A stretch of DNA of 64,000 nucleotides from Turbatrix aceti (Eukaryota; Nematoda; Chromadorea; Rhabditida; Panagrolaimidae), in NCBI GenBank assembly GCA_963969345.1, contig OZ017768.1:10580193-10644192 (forward strand). The letters run 5' to 3'. This document shows positions 1-10,449 of the stretch, in pieces (position 1 is the stretch's first letter; each line of letters starts with the position of its first letter). The notes beneath the pieces are model-generated. The model was not told the origin of the DNA and made no database searches. It saw only the letters and a program-made list of their open reading frames with translations. Made by a program: the position numbers and the translations under genes.

Positions 1-994
1 AATAGTACCTGACGTTGTTTCATTAGTTTATTTTCGCATGCTAATCTTTCATTCAAGCTAATCAGTCAACTAATTTATCAAATGCCGTTGCTCGCAGATG
101 ATTTGTTTTTGACGCACAACAAGAAATTATTGCAAGAAGTTTCTGAGAACTCCATTTAGCAGAAGTACACCTGCTTTTATGTCAGCCGTTCGGTAAGCTT
201 ATTCTTTGCGCGTGCTGCCGCATTTGTTCGCGTTTGTTTGAGAAAGGTTACAGTACGACAAGAATCTCGGATTTGCTTTTTTTAACCAAGATTCTGACGT
301 TATTTTCCGGTTTCCGTTTTTATCATAAAATGATTCTCAGACATAATGATTTTTAAATACATCATAAATATAGCGAACATAATTTTGATATTGCATATAT
401 TTGCAGACGATTTGTGGGAAAACGTGTATACTAATTTTGCGATCTATAAGAAAAATGCAAGCAAATAAACACATATTATATCTGACATTTTGCCCTAAGT
501 CCTTTTTGTGTCCTACACCATATGATCTTTTTTAAAGGTCGCGTGTAGGATGCTATCTACACTTTTTTACGCAAATGTCAGTTACATAATCTTCGTTAAA
601 AAAAATAATAACTCTAGGGTACTGTAATTTTCTTTGTACTTTTACTCAATTCTCCTAAAAAGTAGAAAATCTGCCAAAAAACGTTTAGAGCATGCCACAT
701 ATACAGATTGTTCTCGACATTTTTTTTATTTGTATAAAAAGTTCATCGCACAATGAAATTGTTTGCGAATGTCATCTTTAGATTTTATATTCATTTTTGA
801 AACAACATTCAGAACAGACAATACGCAATAACGAATCATTAAGGCAGTCATCCTTCATTTTTAACAAACAAATTATACTGTATATACAATATTTTTCATA
901 TATACATGAGCATGAACGAGAATACTGTAATTTCATTCGATGTGTCATTTTGTTTTAACCGTGTGCAAAAGTTCGATACGTTGAAAGATCGGGA
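1..994. other. AT-rich intergenic, no gene seen
   Basis: I see no supported gene or repeat here. The stretch is AT-rich with scattered homopolymers and lies 3' of the minus-strand gene that ends at 995. Confidence 0.5.
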
Positions 995-1696
995 TTACAA
1001 CGAGTTGTTTTCAGACGTCGGATTCAACACAAATCGGATGTTATCACCGACTTGAGCGTTTTTTACAATTAAGTAAGATTGCTTGTTGAGAATTTCTATT
1101 TGTTTGTTTATGTCTGAAAATGAAAAAAACGGTTAGTAAGAAATTTAATGTCAAATAATATGAGCTGCATTTTTTAACTCGGATTAACTTGGAAAGGATA
1201 TAATAACTTTGACTCATTTCATATAACAAAAAATTTTAGGAAATCGGAAAAAGGTCCATAGGGTGTAAAAAATTACCTGAAGCTACAAGTTGTCGTTTAA
1301 ACTGCGGCCTGGTTCGCCGGTTGCCACTGATGAGAATCATATTAGCTTTTGAATCAAGCGAAGAGCTGTAGATGGTTAAGCTCGATGGAGTACTTGGCAG
1401 CTGCATAGTGCACGGGTCTGTATCGGACGTAACAGTCAATTGAAGTTTCTTATTGTAGCTCTGCTCATCCAAATGAACGTAGCAACCTGTAATAATATGT
1501 ATTTATAATTTGATCAACGCAAAAAAATTTAAAGTAATCTACCGAAATTAGTAATCGTGTTTTCATTCTCAACATAGGGTACCTCAACTTCAGTTTTATG
1601 CAATTCCGGTTTGAATGTTGGCGCGCATTTTGTCAGTTTTGCAGTGGTAGATAAAATGACAACACAAGTAAACGACATCAAACTTTGTTTGACCAT
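995..1696 (-). CDS. Secreted CY/CLIALP-family protein, 3 exons
   Basis: Read on the minus strand: exon 1 1696-1543, exon 2 1486-1277, exon 3 1113-995 (stop TAA at 997-995), 160 aa. All introns are GT..AG and both are phase 1. The first ~25 residues (MVKQSLMSFTCVV...) look like a signal peptide. The mature part starts its conserved region with Gly52-Cys53-Tyr54, has a second cysteine at Pro76-Cys77 followed by a 'QLP' segment, then 'ISGNRRTRP', and a C-terminal exon with 'YLIVKN' and 'IRFVLNP'. The gene at 38029-38621 has the same exon layout, intron phases and residues. The two larger genes at 18271-19110 and 47947-48978 share the Cys-Tyr, Cys-...-LP and G-N-x-R-x-R-P landmarks. I do not recognise the family; two conserved cysteines suggest one disulfide in a small extracellular domain. 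The in-frame ATG 36 bases upstream was not chosen because the signal peptide begins at 1696. Confidence 0.82.
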
Positions 1697-1779
1697 TGTT
1701 ATCAGGATAGGATCGTTGTAGTCGTCTGACAAAAAATTAATCGTGTTTGACTTAAAGAAGTGAGATTTAACGAAAGTCG

Positions 1780-1865
1780 CAGCTTCTTATATTTAAATCT
1801 TTTGGCGCGCGCGCACGCAATGGAACAACCCGCCTTAAAAAGTGGGGTGGCACATGTTGTATCCT
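1780..1865 (-). promoter_or_regulatory. Likely promoter of the 995-1696 gene
   Basis: On the minus strand a GTGCCACCCCACTTT motif (about 1844-1858) is followed by an alternating GC stretch and a TATA-like TTTAAATATAAG (about 1786-1798), roughly 100 bases before the ATG at 1696. A CCACCC-type motif also lies upstream of the paralogue at 38029. Transcription start is inferred, not seen. Confidence 0.4.
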
Positions 1866-1869
1866 TCCC

Positions 1870-3737
1870 CTAAAGGATGAATGATTCATCGTACTGCCGT
1901 TGCTCACGCACACGCGCACACACACATACAAAGATTATAAACAACGCCGGCTTTACCAATTTGGAAAAAAATTGTTGCGCAGATGTCTTGTCCATTTACA
2001 CCTACTCCGAACTGCGTCAAGCGGATTGGATTGTACGTACAAAGATTGTGCGTACATGATTTGGATGCTTACGCAAAGGAACAATTTAATTGCGAAATAC
2101 TATAAATTTATTTATAAAAATTGTATACGGAAATCATGATGTCAAAATGAAGTCTGTGAGATCCGTCGAATTATTATTACGGGTCTCACAGACTTTATAG
2201 TCATAAAATGATTCACAATTTCTATGTACATCTGTTATTTTGAAATTTTTCATTTCTAATCAGAATGTAGACATCGTAAGGATCTGCTGACCTTTGAAAT
2301 CAGAAGGTCACTTTTTTTCGGTATTATAATTTAATACCATGACATGAGCCGTACATGAGCGGGTTTCATTTTTGATGCGAAAAATAAGCCTACAAAAAAA
2401 CTGATTCCAGGAAGCGTTGACTAATTATTTACAATTTGACAGGATTATACGCCAACGTAGAAGCCTTTAAAAAAAGCTGTGTTACGCAAATTGCCATGAA
2501 AAAAAAGAACCCTGACATTGATGACACAGGCAGAAGGTGCCATCGTTGTGTTATGGATAATAAAAGTCTAAAAAAGACAAGTCTGAAAGAAAGTGTAAAT
2601 ACATGAGTCAGCTTTTTTACAACTTTTATCTTAAATTTTGTAAAATGGATATTTCAAAATTAACATTTAAGACGGAATACATAACGTCATCAAAATAAAT
2701 AAAAGTGCAAAACAATTTTTTATCACAAAAAATGAATTTTTTAAATTATTAATTTATGCGTTTTCATTTGGATTACAATGACATGATAATTTTTGGTGCT
2801 TTTTTGAATCCATTATGATATCATTATTACGAAGAAGCTACAAAAAAGGAAATTAACTGCATGACATTTGCTGGTAAGAAACAAGAACAAAACAAATGGA
2901 ACGTTTTTTGTAGCCAAAGTATATATTCAAAAAAATGACACAGGCATATTTTTTTTATGTTTTCACACAATTTGTTGAAAAACATGAACACTACAGCAAC
3001 GCATTTTCAAGTCAAGTAACATAACACAGTATGAAATTTTATAGTTGATCAAATTTGCACCGGGAATGAAAAAAAGATAGAATACCACCCCACTATGGGT
3101 CGATTAAATCAGCATTCTTTGAAGTTGTCTTCTTACGTTGTCAAATTTCCCACCATTGTTTCATGTGGGTTGTTTTGTTGTTTCGATGTGTATCGGAGAG
3201 GGGTGTAGGTTTTTTGATACCAGAACGGATGAGTCCGTCAGTGATAAGTTGATCGTAATAAGTCTAAAAAAATTGTAAAAAGGGGTGTAAAAGGCTAAAA
3301 AAGTATTGAACCTGTTCTACGGACGTCGTACGCTGCCAATGACTGTACGCCGCACTGTTAAAGTCATGCAACATCAAAATAGGGTAACTGCTCGTTGAAC
3401 GATCGTTTCCATGAATCTGAAAAACTCACGATGTGAAAGCAAAGTTCGATTTTGCTGAGAAACATTATGTCAGGTATTTATAATAGTACTTTGATGTTAT
3501 GCCTAATTACAGCATTTTGCTAATGATGCGTGTAGAAAATAACTTCTTTGTTATTACAAAAAGGGAGGTATACCCAAAAAGATTTTTTTTCAAAAGTATT
3601 AAAAAGTATGTATTGACTTCATTATTCTGGCATAAATGATTTACTTCTCCCATTATCCTGAGATTTACAAATCGTCTGCACGTCGTTAATCATACCTTTT
3701 CTGAATTTATTTTGCGTGCTGACGTACATTGCAAAAC
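1870..3737. other. Intergenic, one strong hairpin
   Basis: No gene seen. A CA/CG-rich microsatellite lies at about 1905-1927. A 17-bp inverted repeat (AAGTCTGTGAGATCCGT and its complement, one mismatch) at 2150-2166 and 2179-2195 can form a hairpin with a 12-base loop. The rest is AT-rich. Confidence 0.5.
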
Positions 3738-3749
3738 ATGTAATTAAAT

Positions 3750-3855
3750 TTATTTATTTATTTATTTCACCATTACTCAGTGGTTAGTTATCATTAGACC
3801 AGATGTTAGGAGGCACAAATGATGTCCACGTAGGTGTAAATGTCTCGATTCGTTT
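3750..3855 (-). mobile_element. 5'-truncated RTE-like LINE end
   Basis: Minus-strand copy of the repeated 3' terminus: tail (TTTA)n, then the complement of ACCACTGAGTAATGGTGAAA and of the 'cctcctaacatctggtc' block, ending in 'gagacattta'. It is flanked by a 12-bp target site duplication ATGTAATTAAAT at 3738-3749 and 3856-3867. Confidence 0.8.
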
Positions 3856-4017
3856 ATGTAATTAAATATGGGATATTTATTGCGATTGCAAATGCTTTTT
3901 GATACAACAAGAATGAAAAAGTACAAAGTACTATCGGTGACAAAAACATGCGCACCGACTTTTTTTTTATTGACTTGTCGACTTTAAGGGTACAAATAAA
4001 TGTTTTATAATATTTAA

Positions 4018-5657
4018 CAGACACTCTGCGAGCCGATTTAGGATCGAGGACACATCAATTTGACACTTTCAAATGTTTTGAGTCAGAGTTGCAGGCCTTC
4101 GGGGGAAAGGTCCAAAACCGCGATATTTTATTTTATAAAATTCGGATTCACGAGATTCGGCTTCAGAAGTGTTTTTCATAAAAAATAGTGCCCTTTGCTA
4201 CGTTGGTCATGAACAATTCTGAAAAAATTAATATAAGGGTTTCTGAGGACGGCGGATCCAATGACATACTCAGAATTTTTTTTCAGTTACGGTAATTATC
4301 GATTTTTTGATATCATACGTTTTCAAACCGCTATCATATTCGGATCTCAAACTTAAGCGGTAATTCGATAAGCCTATCATCTTCCCCGTTGTTTTTTGTA
4401 TCGAAAAATGTAAAACACGAAAAAAAATCGCGTGCCCAAGGTTATCATAAATTTTAATTTATGCTCCAGACTCCGCACCGAAGCCCTGCGCGCAACGTGC
4501 ATGCATGATTTTGCGCTGCTGCACACGCGTATTGACCTTTATTTTTTAGACACATGCCTAACTTATTATAAAAATCGTTTTTGGAACCATTCAATAGGTG
4601 TGCCAAGGCGGGAAGGTGTACAGTAGTCTTTTTTCCAAGCTTCACCTGTAAAATGCCCGAGGCTATTAGCCATGAACATTTTAACAAAAATGACCTAATC
4701 TATCTTTAAGAGAATTCAATTCTCTATGGAGTATGAAATTTTCAGATTTTTGCCTTTATTTTTGGGTTCGGTACAATAATTTGAAAAACATACACCAAGT
4801 TTAACCTTCATTTTTCTGCCGACGCTTCTCTTAAGAAATAAAAATCTCATAATTTGAAGTCAAATTTAGAAGACGTTGGGCAAATTAAGCTACAGTATCC
4901 GAAAATTATGGTGAAATTCTGAAAATTTTGTACTCCATAGAGAATTGAATTCTCTAAAAGATAGAATAGGTCATTTTTGTCAAAATGTTCATGGCTAATA
5001 GCCTCAGGCATTTTACAGGTGAAGCTTGGAAAAAGGACTACTGTACACCTTCCCGCGTTAGCACACCTATTGAATGGTTCCAAAAACGGTTTTTGTAATA
5101 AGTTAGGCATGCGTCTAAAAAATAAAGGTCAATACGCGTGGGCAGCAGCGCAAAACTATGCGTTCACGTTGCGCGCAGGGCTTTGGTGTCGAGTCTGAAG
5201 CATAAATTAAAATTTATGACAACCTTGGGCACGCGATTTTTTTTTGTGTTTCACTTTTTCTGATACAAAAAACAACGGGGAAGAAGATAGGCTTATCGAA
5301 TTACCGCTTAAGTTTGAGATCCGAATATGATGGCGGTTTGAAAACGCATGATATCAAAAAATCGATAATTACCGTAACTCAAAAAAAATTCTGAGTATGT
5401 CATTGGATCCGCCGTCCTCAGAAACCCCTATATTAATTTTTTCAGAATTGTTCATGACCAATGTAGCACGGAGCATTATTGTTTATGAAAAACACTTCTG
5501 AAGCCGAATCTCGTGAATCCGAATTTTATAAAATAAAATATCGCGGCTTTGGACCTTTCCCCCGAAGGCCTACAACTCTGACTCAAAACATTTGAAAGTG
5601 TCAAAATGATGTGTCCTTCTCCCCGGCTTGGTCCTAAATCGGCTCGCAGAGTGTCTG
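4018..5657. mobile_element. 1.64-kb palindromic foldback element, TTAA-flanked
   Basis: The two halves are inverted copies of each other around about 4.83 kb, so the whole element can fold into one hairpin. Ends read CAGACACTCTGCGAGCCGAT on both sides, next to TTAA at 4014-4017 and 5658-5661. Arms are diverged by scattered substitutions, so it is not a recent assembly fold-over. Small ORFs at 4432-4687 and 4847-5198 are just the two arms read in frame and are not taken as genes. A TTAA duplication is typical of piggyBac-type elements, but no transposase is present. A related half copy lies at 53330-53787, and the end sequence is shared with 34860-36879. Confidence 0.8.
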
Positions 5658-5661
5658 TTAA

Positions 5662-6350
5662 AATATACGTACATATACTGATTGTTTGATTCTAAAATTA
5701 CCATTTGTACAAATCCATTTTGCACTTTTTTTTCTACCATATAAAAAAATGAACAACATACTCGACAGCGTTGAATAAATAGTTCCTGATCACGTAAATT
5801 CTACTTGTTGACAGATTATCGGTTTTATTTTTTTTTGAAACTACATGCACCTGCAAAAGACAAAAAGACACCGCCGTTCACTGTTCATTGGTTAACTTTG
5901 TTTCAAACTTCCGTAAATGTGGCATACACGTGCACCTAAATGATTGACTTCTATCATGATTTATGGGAGAGTACTGATGTTTGGTAAAAGAAACCGAAAG
6001 TACATTATATGTAGTACTAATTCAGCAAGTTCTTAGTGTTATAAAGTGTTATAAAGTTGTGTCAATGAGCGAAACAGCGAACTACATTTGACCTTTTTTT
6101 GCATTGCTTGACATTTGATTGTTAAGCAATGCAAAGCTTTTCCTTGTATTTCAGACTTATTTCTAGTACAAAGTGAAAGCTTTTTCACAATTTTAAGATC
6201 TTACATCAAGCTATAAAAAAATATTTTCCTGACGTTAGATAATGTTTAAAATGACTTTCTACAGTATATCATGGTCTTTACGGGGGCTAAGTATAATTCT
6301 TTGCTTTAACAAAGCTTAGCCTTACATATCAGAGTTGAAAGCGTTACCAT
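5662..6350. other. AT-rich intergenic, no gene seen
   Basis: Nothing recognised apart from short AT-rich runs. Confidence 0.4.
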
Positions 6351-6366
6351 ATATCAAAACGTTTAC

Positions 6367-6452
6367 GCCTACGTGGACGTCATTTGTGCCTCCTAACATC
6401 TGGTCTAATGATAACTAACCACTGAGTAATGGTGAAATAAATAAATAAATAA
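6367..6452 (+). mobile_element. 5'-truncated RTE-like LINE end
   Basis: Plus-strand LINE 3' end with an (AAAT)n tail. It is bounded by a 16-bp duplication beginning ATATCAAAACGTTTAC (6351-6366 and 6353-6368 plus tail offset), so the insertion is young enough to keep a perfect target site duplication. Confidence 0.8.
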
Positions 6453-7496
6453 ATATCAAAACGTTTACAATAATGTTCAAGATTCATCAAGGCATAAAAA
6501 ACAGCAAGAAACGTGGCACCGATCGACCAAGCTGTTGTTTTAACACATGTGTTTGTTTGATTTGTGTCAGAGTTTCGAAATAGCACGGGTGTTCTCGTTT
6601 CATCAAAAAAATGCCCTTGCAAATAGAAAAGTAACTACCAGATAAAGCGTAAAGTGATTCAAAAGCCACATACTTTTTTTTTATCATTTCGTTGGATTGT
6701 TTTTTTTGCAAGTGTCCTATGTAAAACGTCGAAATCGAGTACGATTTGGGTTTGGATGTTTGCGTTTAAGACAACACACATTTTTGTTTTTATTTGGTAT
6801 TGCGTATCACAACTTTTACTTTACTTTTTTAGGCGGCAATTTTAATCATCAAACATCATTTATTTAGAATCCTATATCTCGGATAAAGTGTGTACCCTAA
6901 CAAACTGTTTACACTAAAAAAATTAAAAATATTTTCTTGCTCTTTGTAGTGCTTGCAAACGACAGCAGAAAACATCATCGGTCAAGAGGTAATTTAACTA
7001 AACTTTTACATATATGCCTTACGTAAACGGTTATTTTCTGCAAAACACTACACGCTTTTCTGGCACAGACTTTCCCTGCATTTGTGAACGTAATTTTTAT
7101 ATTAAATTTTCTGTTTATTGATAATGAGATCCTACGTGGAGTAAGCCTTTGCTGAAAAACCACAAATCGGACACCAAGCTGACTCTCCATCCTTGTAACT
7201 TATTGTGTGTCCAAGGCGATAAATAAATGAAATGATAATGAAATAAAAACAGCATTTTTTTATGAAAAAAAGGTTATATGCAGTTTTGCAGGATATATTG
7301 CTTTGTCCTCTGGCTGCTTAAAATTGATTACTGTAAGTTAAGTTTAATGTGATACCGAATCATTACCAAACGTATGATTGACGTGACGTGATTGCTTGTT
7401 TGAAACGCTGTAGTATTATACTTTACATAATAATAGCACAAAATGATCTAACTTATATAAATAAACGTGCTATTTAATAAGTTATTAATAAATGAT
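6453..7496. other. Intergenic, possible further repeat end
   Basis: No gene seen. At about 7120-7245 the sequence 'catccttgtaacttattgtg' followed by a (TAAA)n-like tail resembles the end of another retroposed element, but I found no second copy in the window. Confidence 0.35.
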
Positions 7497-7510
7497 AAAT
7501 GATTGATTTC

Positions 7511-7604
7511 GAGACATTTACACCTACGTGGACATCATTTGTGCCTCCTAACATCTGGTCTAATGATAACTAACCACTGAGTAATGGTGAAATAAATAAA
7601 TAAA
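7511..7604 (+). mobile_element. 5'-truncated RTE-like LINE end
   Basis: Begins at 'gagacatttacacctacgtg', continues through the shared 3' block and ends in an (AAAT)n tail. Flanks share AAATGATTGATTT, a target site duplication with a small slip. Confidence 0.75.
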
Positions 7605-8276
7605 AATGATTGATTGATTTATATATAACAACATTTACATTAATTACTCTTACTGCCAAGTGATTGCAAAAGGATTGATGGATCATATTTATTTATTTAT
7701 TTACTGTCTTGCACATTTTGTTTATTATAATTTTCCCATAAGAACGCAACTAACATTTGTTTTTAAAATGTGCTTGTAATACTTACATTAGTTATTGGTA
7801 ACATGAGAAAACAATAACAGAAACAATATAGAAATCATAATTTGCACGGATTTGATGGATAACTCTAACCGTCTGTATGTACATAAAAACTAGACAATAT
7901 TCAATCATTCGACTCAGTATTAGATAAAGATTATGTTGAAAAAAACCGCGCTATGCAGTGACCGGAAAAACCTTATAGTTGTTCATTGAACAAATAGATT
8001 TTATTTTCATTTTAGTTTTCATGGATTTTGTTTGCATACTGCATACTCTCAGTAGTATACGCATTGGAGTTTGCATACTGTACGCGCAGTGCTGTGTTTA
8101 TATTTAATTTTATTGATGGCTTTCTGGAATGTCAAATTTTGTATTGAAAAAACAAAAAAATTGTGCAAAACGGAATCCGTTAACAATAAGCTCAAAAGTA
8201 CCAATAAATCTAATATCGTTAGTGCTTATTTTTTGTTAACCGTATCAGTTCTCACGTATGTATTTTATTATTTTTT

Positions 8277-8352
8277 TTTTATTTCACCATTACTCAGTGG
8301 TTAGTTATCATTAGACCAGATGTTAGGAGGCACAAATGATGTCCACGATGAT
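8277..8352 (-). mobile_element. 5'-truncated RTE-like LINE end
   Basis: Minus-strand copy of the same 3' block with a T-rich tail. The end carries a short tandem doubling of 'gatgtccac'. Confidence 0.7.
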
Positions 8353-8889
8353 GTCCACGATGTATGTATGCATGCATTTTAGTGAGCTTTTTAACAACTT
8401 TATTACAACAACACTTGCATTAAACATCATACAACGATAGTAATTCATTATACTACCAGACAAAGGATCAGGACAACAACAGCGGTTTTGAGAATCAGAA
8501 TATCAGTATGTTTGTAATCAACCAAAGCGGCATGTATGTATGAATGAGAAAAATAAACATACGTGTGTGGGAACTGCGTTTACGTGGGCATACTTACGTA
8601 CATATGCGTGCTAAAGCGATAACTAAATACATATTTATTAAAGTAATTCGAAAATACCCGGAAAAAATTTTATTGGTAAAAAAATAATTTAAATAAATTA
8701 GGTAAACGATATTGTATGCATAAATTTAATTTTAAAATAAATATGAGAAAATAATTATAAAAAAAGGTAATGAAATAAGACACGTTTTTTTGATTTGTGT
8801 ATTGCATGAAAGACTCCATGAATACGACATTAGATGATGTGCATATGATTGCTCGTTGACAGATTTTAAATTAAACGTATTAATAATGT
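8353..8889. other. AT-rich spacer downstream of the 8.9-kb gene
   Basis: No gene seen. AT-rich with short ATGTATG-like runs. Confidence 0.4.
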
Positions 8890-9699
8890 TTAATTTCTTC
8901 GATGCTTATGATATTTGGAACTGGAAGCATGCTTTTTTTCAACGTAATCAGCATCAGCATAGTCGTCAGTGTCGTCGCTGCCTCTCGAAGATGGTTTAGT
9001 TTTGTTAACACGATGGCCATACTTCAGATGAACTTTCATTATCAAATCCTCGTAGTAATCCTGAAGATTTATATCAAACGTAAGGTTACGGTAAAAGTTT
9101 TTTGAACTTAGATCATTTATATTTGCGTAATAAAAATAATAATAACGGAGGTGGATCATACGGTAGATGCTTACGCCAAAAAAAAAGTTTCAGAAAAAAC
9201 CACGAGGGCATTGCGTGACGCGCATTTACGTATTATCCTTTGCCAGATAAAAAGTGAGTTGCAGCAATTTTTTTCTTTGTTATGCACTTTTTTATGAGAT
9301 TTTTTCTATTTAAAGGATAAAAAATGTACTTTATTGTCTCCATCGTAGTATACGATAAGCAAGTTTTGCGATCTTTTTTTCAAGACAATGAGAGCGCGAA
9401 AAAGAATTTCGTTATTGTCCCCCTTTGTTTGTTTGTAATACTAATAAAAAAATACATATGTCGTATATCAGACCCTAACTTACCATTTCTTCCTCGCTCA
9501 TCAATTGCCATTGTTGATTGAGTTTTGCGATTTTTGCTTCTCGTTTTGATGCCGCCACTGGTGTTTGTGTGTTTTTTTCTGGTTTGGATTCTGATGACAT
9601 ATGCACAGCACCTTGATCTTTTGAAATAGGCTTGGAACAGGTAACAACAAATAAAGAAACAAGGGTAAACAAAAATAAGTTGAATGTTGTAAGCAGCAT
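8890..9699 (-). CDS. Secreted DYYED-family peptide precursor, 2 exons
   Basis: Minus strand: exon 1 9699-9484, exon 2 9060-8890 (TAA), 128 aa. The intron is phase 0 with GTAAGT donor and CTTCAG acceptor and sits between Met72 and Asp73. Residues 1-21 (MLLTTFNLFLFTLVSLFVVT) form a clear signal peptide. The variable segment contains 'PVAASKREAK', with a Lys-Arg site, and ends 'QLMSEEEM'. Exon 2 begins DYYEDLIMKVHLKYGHR and continues into a Ser/Asp/His/Lys-rich tail with 'DDTDDYADADY' and a final 'KHRR'. The mature protein has no cysteine. The gene at 54776-55621 is a close paralogue over its full length. Secretion and possible prohormone processing are inferred; I do not recognise a named family. 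A faint similarity to NPY/pancreatic-polypeptide peptides is discussed under findings. Confidence 0.87.
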
Positions 9700-9834
9700 G
9701 GTTTTGAACTAATACCTAAAACAATTACAATAATTAAAATTAATTACAAAATAATGCAAAGCAATTGCTTTGAGAAACAATTGTTTTACATTCACGCATG
9801 CATAACATTTTGTAAAAAAGATAACAACATGCCT

Positions 9835-10020
9835 GGGCCTTGGCTGGCATATTTGTTGCCATTCAGGTGCACACTTCGCCGCCCCTATTCTTTCTCCTTG
9901 CCTTATAAACTACCTGGTACAAGGCGGAGTTTCTGTTTTTTTTCTATTACACTTTGGCTTGCGATTATCGAGAAGCGCGAGACGGATAAAGATTGGGGTG
10001 GTATACGGTGAAAACAGTTA
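9835..10020 (-). promoter_or_regulatory. Conserved promoter of the 8890-9699 gene
   Basis: On the minus strand this block holds TTTTCACCGTATACCACCCC, then 'gaaactccgccttg', 'caggtagtttataagg' (TATA-like) and 'gaaagaat'. The same order recurs upstream of the paralogue at 54510-54680, in the same orientation relative to the gene. Conservation outside coding sequence supports a regulatory role. A 5' UTR intron ending just before the ATG is possible, because 'gttttag' precedes it by about 16 bases. Confidence 0.6.
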
Positions 10021-10261
10021 TGACAATGACACGTAACAAGTACCTCAATCCTTTTTAAAAGTATGAAGTTTAGAAGTTACTAACATTCCAGAACTTCAAA
10101 TATTTTGTACTGTTTAAAAAAAAGTTTCATGCTGAAAATAAATGAAATCCATAATCTGGTTTTTGTCCGAATGGTTCAAGAACGAACTTAAAATACAAAT
10201 AAAAGCGGAAAGCGGTGTCAAGTTATTCGCTGGAATAAAAAATCTCATAAACGTTCGTCGA

Positions 10262-10440
10262 TCTGATATAATTTTTGCAAAAAGTAGGGTTCCAAGTCAA
10301 GCGTAGCAGGAACAATTATTGTAGTTTCTGACATTCGAGAGCTAACAATGTTAACTTTATGCTATTACGCCAGAGCTTTGGTACCCATGCGAGGATGGAA
10401 GACAAAAAATAGTGAACGAAAGCAGAGCAAGCTCATTGGC
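10262..10440. other. Conserved noncoding block, inverted copy at 54 kb
   Basis: The complement contains 'gtaccaaagctctggcgtaa', 'ttaacattgttag', 'aaactacaataattgt' and 'gcttgacttggaaccctac'. The same pieces in the same order occur at about 53998-54120. No open frame is shared, so this looks like a conserved noncoding part of the duplicated segment. Confidence 0.6.
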
Positions 10441-10449
10441 GAGGGGGTT

